Shown here: in pieces, positions 6,062 through 9,192 of the stretch | Layout: each line of letters starts with the position of its first letter | Position numbering within the stretch: the stretch's first letter is position 1 | Assembly: GCA_903889785.1 (NCBI GenBank) | Contig: CAISYT010000238.1 | Location: 1-9,192 of the forward strand | Reading direction: 5' to 3' | Origin: an uncultured Caulobacterales bacterium | GTDB taxonomy: Bacteria; Pseudomonadota; Alphaproteobacteria; Caulobacterales; Caulobacteraceae | DNA length: 9,192 bases | Translations under genes and position numbers: made by a program | Notes under the pieces: generated by a model | Told to the model about the DNA's origin: nothing | Database searches by the model: none | The model's input: the letters and a program-made list of their open reading frames with translations, nothing else

Positions 6062-8134
6062 ATGTTCCCAACTCAAATTCATCCCGCCCTCGCGCAGGCG
6101 CTGGCCGCGCGCGGTTATTCGACCTTGACTCCCGTGCAGTTGGCGGTTCTGGAACCTCAGGCATCCGACCGTGACTTGCTGGTTTCGGCAAAGACGGGTT
6201 CGGGCAAAACCGTCGCCTACGGCCTGGTGCTGGCCCAGACCCTGATGGCCGCCGACGGCACACTGGGACGGGCCGCTACCCCTAATGCCCTCGTGATCGC
6301 ACCGACCCGGGAACTGGCCATGCAGGTGCAGCGAGAGCTGCAATGGCTTTATGCGGCGGCGAAGGTGGTTTCCTGCGTCGGCGGGATGGATCCGCGCGCG
6401 GAACGGCGGGCTTTGGAGGCTGGCTGCCATATCGTGGTCGGCACGCCTGGGCGTCTACGCGACCACTTGGAGCGCGGCCAATTGCAGCTCGGCAGCCTGC
6501 AGGCCGTGATCCTGGACGAGGCGGACGAGATGCTTGACCTTGGGTTCAAGGAAGAGCTGGAGGAAATACTAGACGCCGCGCCCAAGGAGCGGCGCACCTT
6601 ACTGTTTTCGGCCACTCTGCCCAGGCCCATCGTCGCCATGGCCGGTGCCTACCAGGTCAACGCCCTGCGGCTGACCGTCGGCTCGGGTGAGGAAGGGCAT
6701 AGCGATATCGAATACCGCGCCATCCGCATCGCGCCGAGCGAGGTGGAATTGGCCACGGTGAATGTGCTGCGGTTTTTTGAATCCGGCGCGGCCATCGTAT
6801 TTTGCGCCACACGCGATGGAGTACGAAAACTACACGCCAGTCTGGTGGAGCGTGGATTCAGCGCCGTTGCTCTATCTGGAGAGCTGACCCAGAACGAGCG
6901 AACCCATGCACTGCAGGCTTTGCGCGACCGACGGGCGCGCGTGTGCGTTGCGACCGATGTCGCAGCACGTGGCATTGATATCCCGGACCTGGACCTGGTG
7001 ATCCAGGCTGACCTGCCCAATAACCAGGATACGCTGCAACACCGGTCGGGCCGCACCGGGCGTGCCGGGCGCAAGGGGGTTTGCGTGATCCTCGTGCCGC
7101 ACCCAAGGCGGCGACGTCTGGACTTGCTGCTGAAATCCGCGCGGATTGAGGCGGTTTGGCAGGCTGCGCCGACGGCCGAGGACATCCGGGCGCAGGACGA
7201 GGCCCGGGTGATCGCAGACGTCAAGCCAGCGGCAGAGGCCTCCGAGGAGGAGCTGGCCGCGGCGCGGGTGCTGATGGACCAGCGGTCGCCGGAAGATATC
7301 GCCACGGCCTACATCAAGCTGGCGCGAACGCAGATGCCCGCCCCAGAAGACCTTTCGGACTCCGGCCCTGAGCCGCAGCCCTATGGCGGGCGCGTTGAAC
7401 CCGGCAACCGTAACGGCCCCTATGAACCGCGCGTCGAGCTACCGCGACCGGGGTTCGAGGATGCAGTGTGGTTTCGCATCGATTTCGGACGGAACAAGAA
7501 CGCCGAAGCGCGCTGGATTCTGCCGATGATCTGCCGGCGCGGCCACGTGACCAAGAACGAGATTGGTGCGATCCGCATATTTGAGCGCGAAACCCGATTC
7601 CAGATCTCAGGAACAGTTGTCGAGCAGTTTGAGGCCGTGGCAGCCAAGGGTGGCGGTGACGGCGGGAATATCGAGCGATTGGGCGAGGACGCCCCGCCGC
7701 CGCCGCGGGATCGGAATATATCGTCGTCACGGCACCGGGCGATGTCGGGCGAGAACGATGCGCCGCAAGAGCGTGTGCCACGCGCCAAGCCGAACTATGC
7801 CGATCGCAAGGAAAAGCGCGACCGCCCGCCCGCTGCGCCAGCGCGGAACGACGACTTCCTGCGCGAGGAATTCGCCAAGTCGGTGCCTCAGCCGGAATTC
7901 AAGCGGCCGGATTTCAAGAAGCCTGACTTCAAGAAAACAGAATTCAAGAAATCTGATTCCAAGAAACCGGACTTCAAAAAAGACGGCTTCAAAAAGGATG
8001 GGTTCAAACCACCCTCCAAGGATTCGACGCCCTGGACCCCGCCCCTGGACGGCGGTGAAGGGGCACCCGTGAAGGCGTTAAAGGCCAAGAAAGCCAATAA
8101 GCGAAAGGCTAACGGCAAGGGCGGCTTATTCTAG
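6062..8134 (+). CDS. DEAD-box ATP-dependent RNA helicase with DbpA-type RNA-binding domain
   Basis: This 690-residue enzyme would unwind or remodel RNA, probably in ribosome assembly or cold adaptation. ATG 6062 has GAAGG at 6052-6056, and the product starts directly at the Q-motif region. Motifs in order: Q motif GYSTLTPVQ (18-26), I AKTGSGKT (43-50), Ia PTREL (81-85), Ib TPGR (128-131), II DEAD (152-155), III SAT (183-185), IV IVFCATR (245-251), V ATDVAARGID (297-306), VI HRSGRTGRAGR (327-337). Residues about 467-526 (DAVWFRIDFGRNKNAEARW to VVEQFEAV) match the DbpA/CsdA C-terminal RNA-binding fold, which in E. coli DbpA targets 23S rRNA. The last 160 residues are basic, low-complexity and probably disordered: a Pro-rich stretch, eight five-residue repeats (611-650), then a Lys-rich end (KALKAKKANKRKANGK). 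Close to DbpA/CsdA in architecture but longer, so no symbol is assigned. Confidence 0.96.
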   Translation: MFPTQIHPALAQALAARGYSTLTPVQLAVLEPQASDRDLLVSAKTGSGKTVAYGLVLAQTLMAADGTLGRAATPNALVIAPTRELAMQVQRELQWLYAAAKVVSCVGGMDPRAERRALEAGCHIVVGTPGRLRDHLERGQLQLGSLQAVILDEADEMLDLGFKEELEEILDAAPKERRTLLFSATLPRPIVAMAGAYQVNALRLTVGSGEEGHSDIEYRAIRIAPSEVELATVNVLRFFESGAAIVFCATRDGVRKLHASLVERGFSAVALSGELTQNERTHALQALRDRRARVCVATDVAARGIDIPDLDLVIQADLPNNQDTLQHRSGRTGRAGRKGVCVILVPHPRRRRLDLLLKSARIEAVWQAAPTAEDIRAQDEARVIADVKPAAEASEEELAAARVLMDQRSPEDIATAYIKLARTQMPAPEDLSDSGPEPQPYGGRVEPGNRNGPYEPRVELPRPGFEDAVWFRIDFGRNKNAEARWILPMICRRGHVTKNEIGAIRIFERETRFQISGTVVEQFEAVAAKGGGDGGNIERLGEDAPPPPRDRNISSSRHRAMSGENDAPQERVPRAKPNYADRKEKRDRPPAAPARNDDFLREEFAKSVPQPEFKRPDFKKPDFKKTEFKKSDSKKPDFKKDGFKKDGFKPPSKDSTPWTPPLDGGEGAPVKALKAKKANKRKANGKGGLF
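7892..8011 (+). repeat. Eight degenerate 15-bp tandem repeats in the helicase tail
   Basis: In frame, the segment encodes PEFKR, PDFKK, PDFKK, TEFKK, SDSKK, PDFKK, DGFKK, DGFKP. The unit is x-acidic/Gly-Phe-Lys-Lys. Codons vary (ttc aag / ttc aaa; ccg, cct, aca, tct), so the array is old or selected at protein level rather than freshly expanded. It adds a cluster of Lys and Phe residues to the tail, suited to RNA contact or condensate-type interaction. Confidence 0.85.
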
Positions 8135-8183
8135 CGCTCAAGCGATTCTAAGTCGGCTTCTCGGTCTTGACGCACACGGCCTT

Positions 8184-8213
8184 TTGACGCCCAAAGCTAG
8201 CCGTGCTTATGAT
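8184..8213 (+). promoter_or_regulatory. Sigma-70-type promoter for the small secreted protein
   Basis: TTGACG (8184-8189) and TATGAT (8208-8213) are separated by 18 bases, each one base off TTGACA/TATAAT. Transcription would start near 8220, giving a leader of about 58 bases. A second TTGACG lies at 8167-8172 without a matching -10. Confidence 0.5.
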
Positions 8214-8277
8214 CCGCGTCTCGATCTTTCAGGCCGTCGGACTGGCGGGCCCAAGACAAAAATAAATTGGAGGACTG

Positions 8278-8658
8278 ATGAATTCGATCAAATTTGCCGC
8301 GCTTGCTCTTGCCGCCGTAATGGCTCTTGGCGCGACGCAGGCTTCCGCATTGACCCCCTATACGCCTGACCGTCCCGAAACGGCGGTGAATCCGAATGTC
8401 GTCTCCCCGACGGCCACCGTCCCCGGCCCGGAAACCTGGACCACTCCGACACTGGGCAGCTGCCTGAACCTTCCCACCTACATGCTGGATCGGACGCCCG
8501 GCTGTCACGTGCTGCTGAAGATGAAGTCGATGCAGGAAGCGGACATCACCAAGATGCAAATCTGCTTCGATAAGAGCGCCGAGGATCGCGCCGCCGACGC
8601 CGCCTGCAAGGCGCTTTGGGGTAAGTTCCCTGACATCGTGAAGCTGCGCACGAGCTAA
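8278..8658 (+). CDS. Small secreted four-cysteine protein of unknown function
   Basis: This is a 126-residue protein I do not recognise. GGAGG at 8269-8273 stands four bases before ATG 8278, so the start is good. Residues 1-24 form a Sec signal peptide: a short Lys-containing n-region, the hydrophobic core FAALALAAVMALGA, and an ASA cleavage motif, leaving a mature protein of about 102 residues starting LTPYTPDRP. The first 35 or so mature residues are Pro/Thr-rich and probably flexible. The rest contains four cysteines at 62, 76, 96 and 110, which could make two disulfides in the periplasm. Spacing suggests a small helical domain (DRTPGCHVLLKMKSM, DITKMQICFDKS). It has its own promoter and is followed by a hairpin terminator, so it is probably monocistronic. 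The good translation signals suggest a well-expressed product. Coding status is confident; function unknown. Confidence 0.85.
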   Translation: MNSIKFAALALAAVMALGATQASALTPYTPDRPETAVNPNVVSPTATVPGPETWTTPTLGSCLNLPTYMLDRTPGCHVLLKMKSMQEADITKMQICFDKSAEDRAADAACKALWGKFPDIVKLRTS

Positions 8659-8695
8659 GAACCGTCGAATCGCGCGCCTTCGACCAGACAGGAGA

Positions 8696-8714
8696 CCCAG
8701 GTTCCTCGCCTGGG
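8696..8714 (+). other. Hairpin downstream of the secreted-protein gene
   Basis: Arms cccagg (8696-8701) and cctggg (8709-8714) pair perfectly around a seven-base loop, 38 bases after the stop. It precedes the stronger stem at 8734-8755; the two may protect or terminate the transcript together. Confidence 0.4.
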
Positions 8715-8733
8715 CCCTCTGAGGATTGTGATG

Positions 8734-8755
8734 ACGGCGGCCAAAGGGCCGCCGT
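8734..8755 (+). terminator. Probable intrinsic terminator
   Basis: Arms acggcggcc (8734-8742) and ggccgccgt (8747-8755) form a perfect nine-pair GC-rich stem with a four-base loop, extendable by G-T and T-A. The following tract (tagcattt) is only partly T-rich. Stem strength and position between the secreted-protein gene and lemA support termination. Confidence 0.6.
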
Positions 8756-8815
8756 TAGCATTTGTGGCACCCGCAGGGCGCGCGGCTGGGCCGGCGTTTT
8801 GGGCCCTTAAGCCTA

Positions 8816-8829
8816 TTGATCTTCATCAA
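8816..8829. promoter_or_regulatory. FNR/FixK-type binding box upstream of lemA
   Basis: TTGAT-CTTC-ATCAA is an exact match to the FNR/FixK consensus TTGAT-N4-ATCAA. TAAGAT (8851-8856) matches the -10 consensus at four of six positions. A start about seven bases after it (near 8863-8864) places the box centre close to -41.5, the class II activator position. The lemA ATG is 122 bases downstream of the box. Oxygen-responsive control of lemA is inferred. Confidence 0.6.
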
Positions 8830-8951
8830 GCCGGCAGCGCCAAGCGTCATTAAGATGGCCTCGACGGTGCAGGCCTTGCGCGAAGGCTTCCGGACACCGA
8901 CATTCATTCGCATAAGCGCGGCCGTAGGCGCGCACGGAGGACGAACTGACG

Positions 8952-9192
8952 ATGGCTTTCAAATTCAACCGCCTGCTGCTGATCCCAGCCTTGGCGCTGA
9001 TGCTGACCGGTTGCGGCGTGAACACGATTCCGACGCGCGACGAACAGGTGAAGGCGGCCTGGGGCGAGGTGCAGAACCAGTATCAGCGCCGATCCGACTT
9101 GATCCCGAACCTGGTGGCGACGGTGAAGGGCTACGCAAAGCAGGAGGCCTCGGTGCTTGAGGCTGTCACGCAGGCGCGGGCCAGCGCCACCC
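8952..9192 (+). CDS. lemA: LemA-family lipoprotein, 3' end outside window
   Basis: Eighty codons are visible before the window ends. ATG 8952 has GGAGG at 8936-8940, an 11-base spacer that is longer than ideal; no better start is seen. The N-terminus MAFKFNRLLLIPALALMLTG leads to a lipobox LTGC with Cys21, so the protein is predicted to be lipidated and membrane-anchored. The following region (VKAAWGEVQNQYQRRSDLIP, then NLVATVKGYAKQEASVL) is the characteristic start of the LemA helical domain, including the QRR-DLIPNLV core. LemA proteins are envelope proteins of poorly defined role, often encoded beside TPM-domain (YgcG-like) proteins, which would lie downstream of the window. The upstream FNR/FixK-type box suggests induction at low oxygen. 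Family call strong; anchoring and regulation inferred. Confidence 0.93.
   Translation, partial: MAFKFNRLLLIPALALMLTGCGVNTIPTRDEQVKAAWGEVQNQYQRRSDLIPNLVATVKGYAKQEASVLEAVTQARASAT

Noticed and set aside
7888..8118. Reverse-strand frame with Phe-Leu-Lys-Ser repeats opposite the helicase tail
   Set aside because: Its repeats are the mirror of the coding 15-bp repeats; no start signals or independent support.
8762..9160. 132-codon forward frame overlapping the start of lemA
   Set aside because: It lacks a ribosome site and a recognisable protein pattern, and overlaps the clearly coding lemA frame.

Overview
The window looks like an ordinary chromosomal segment of an alphaproteobacterium, most likely Caulobacterales (Caulobacter/Phenylobacterium type). 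The reasons are the high GC, GGAGG-type ribosome sites, and the resemblance of the tandem cyclophilins, queA-tgt and the DbpA-domain helicase to Caulobacteraceae proteins as I remember them; no database search was possible. I see no mobile element, CRISPR array, phage gene or obvious new multi-gene system.

Layout, left to right. (1) 1-1285: two tandem cyclophilin-type peptidyl-prolyl isomerases on +. The first is cut by the window edge and has a polyproline linker; the second is small and probably cytoplasmic. A hairpin follows. (2) 1286-1605: a spacer with a strong perfect-arm hairpin. (3) 1606-3797: queA and tgt, overlapping by four bases, two enzymes of queuosine tRNA modification. (4) 3801-4347 on -: a small lipoprotein-like gene that appears broken twice, by one extra C in a C7 run and by an in-frame amber codon. 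(5) 4498-4572: tRNA-Lys (TTT anticodon, encoded CCA), then an old-yellow-enzyme-type ene-reductase 40 bases downstream (4613-5725). (6) 5726-6061: a spacer rich in dyad symmetry, including a perfect 14-bp palindrome. (7) 6062-8134: a DEAD-box RNA helicase with a DbpA-type RNA-binding domain and a C-terminal tail of eight degenerate five-residue Phe-Lys repeats. (8) 8278-8658: a small secreted four-cysteine protein of unknown function with a good sigma-70-type promoter and a downstream hairpin terminator. (9) 8952 to the edge: the start of a LemA-family lipoprotein, with a perfect FNR/FixK-type box at 8816-8829.

Functionally the window is mostly RNA and protein housekeeping: prolyl isomerization, queuosine insertion, tRNA-Lys and RNA remodelling. 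Flavin redox chemistry and envelope lipoproteins are added to this. The most useful second looks are the doubly disrupted lipoprotein gene, the FixK-like box positioned as a class II activator site before lemA, the degenerate zinc site of the tgt product, the helicase repeat tail, and the short motifs shared between intergenic spacers.
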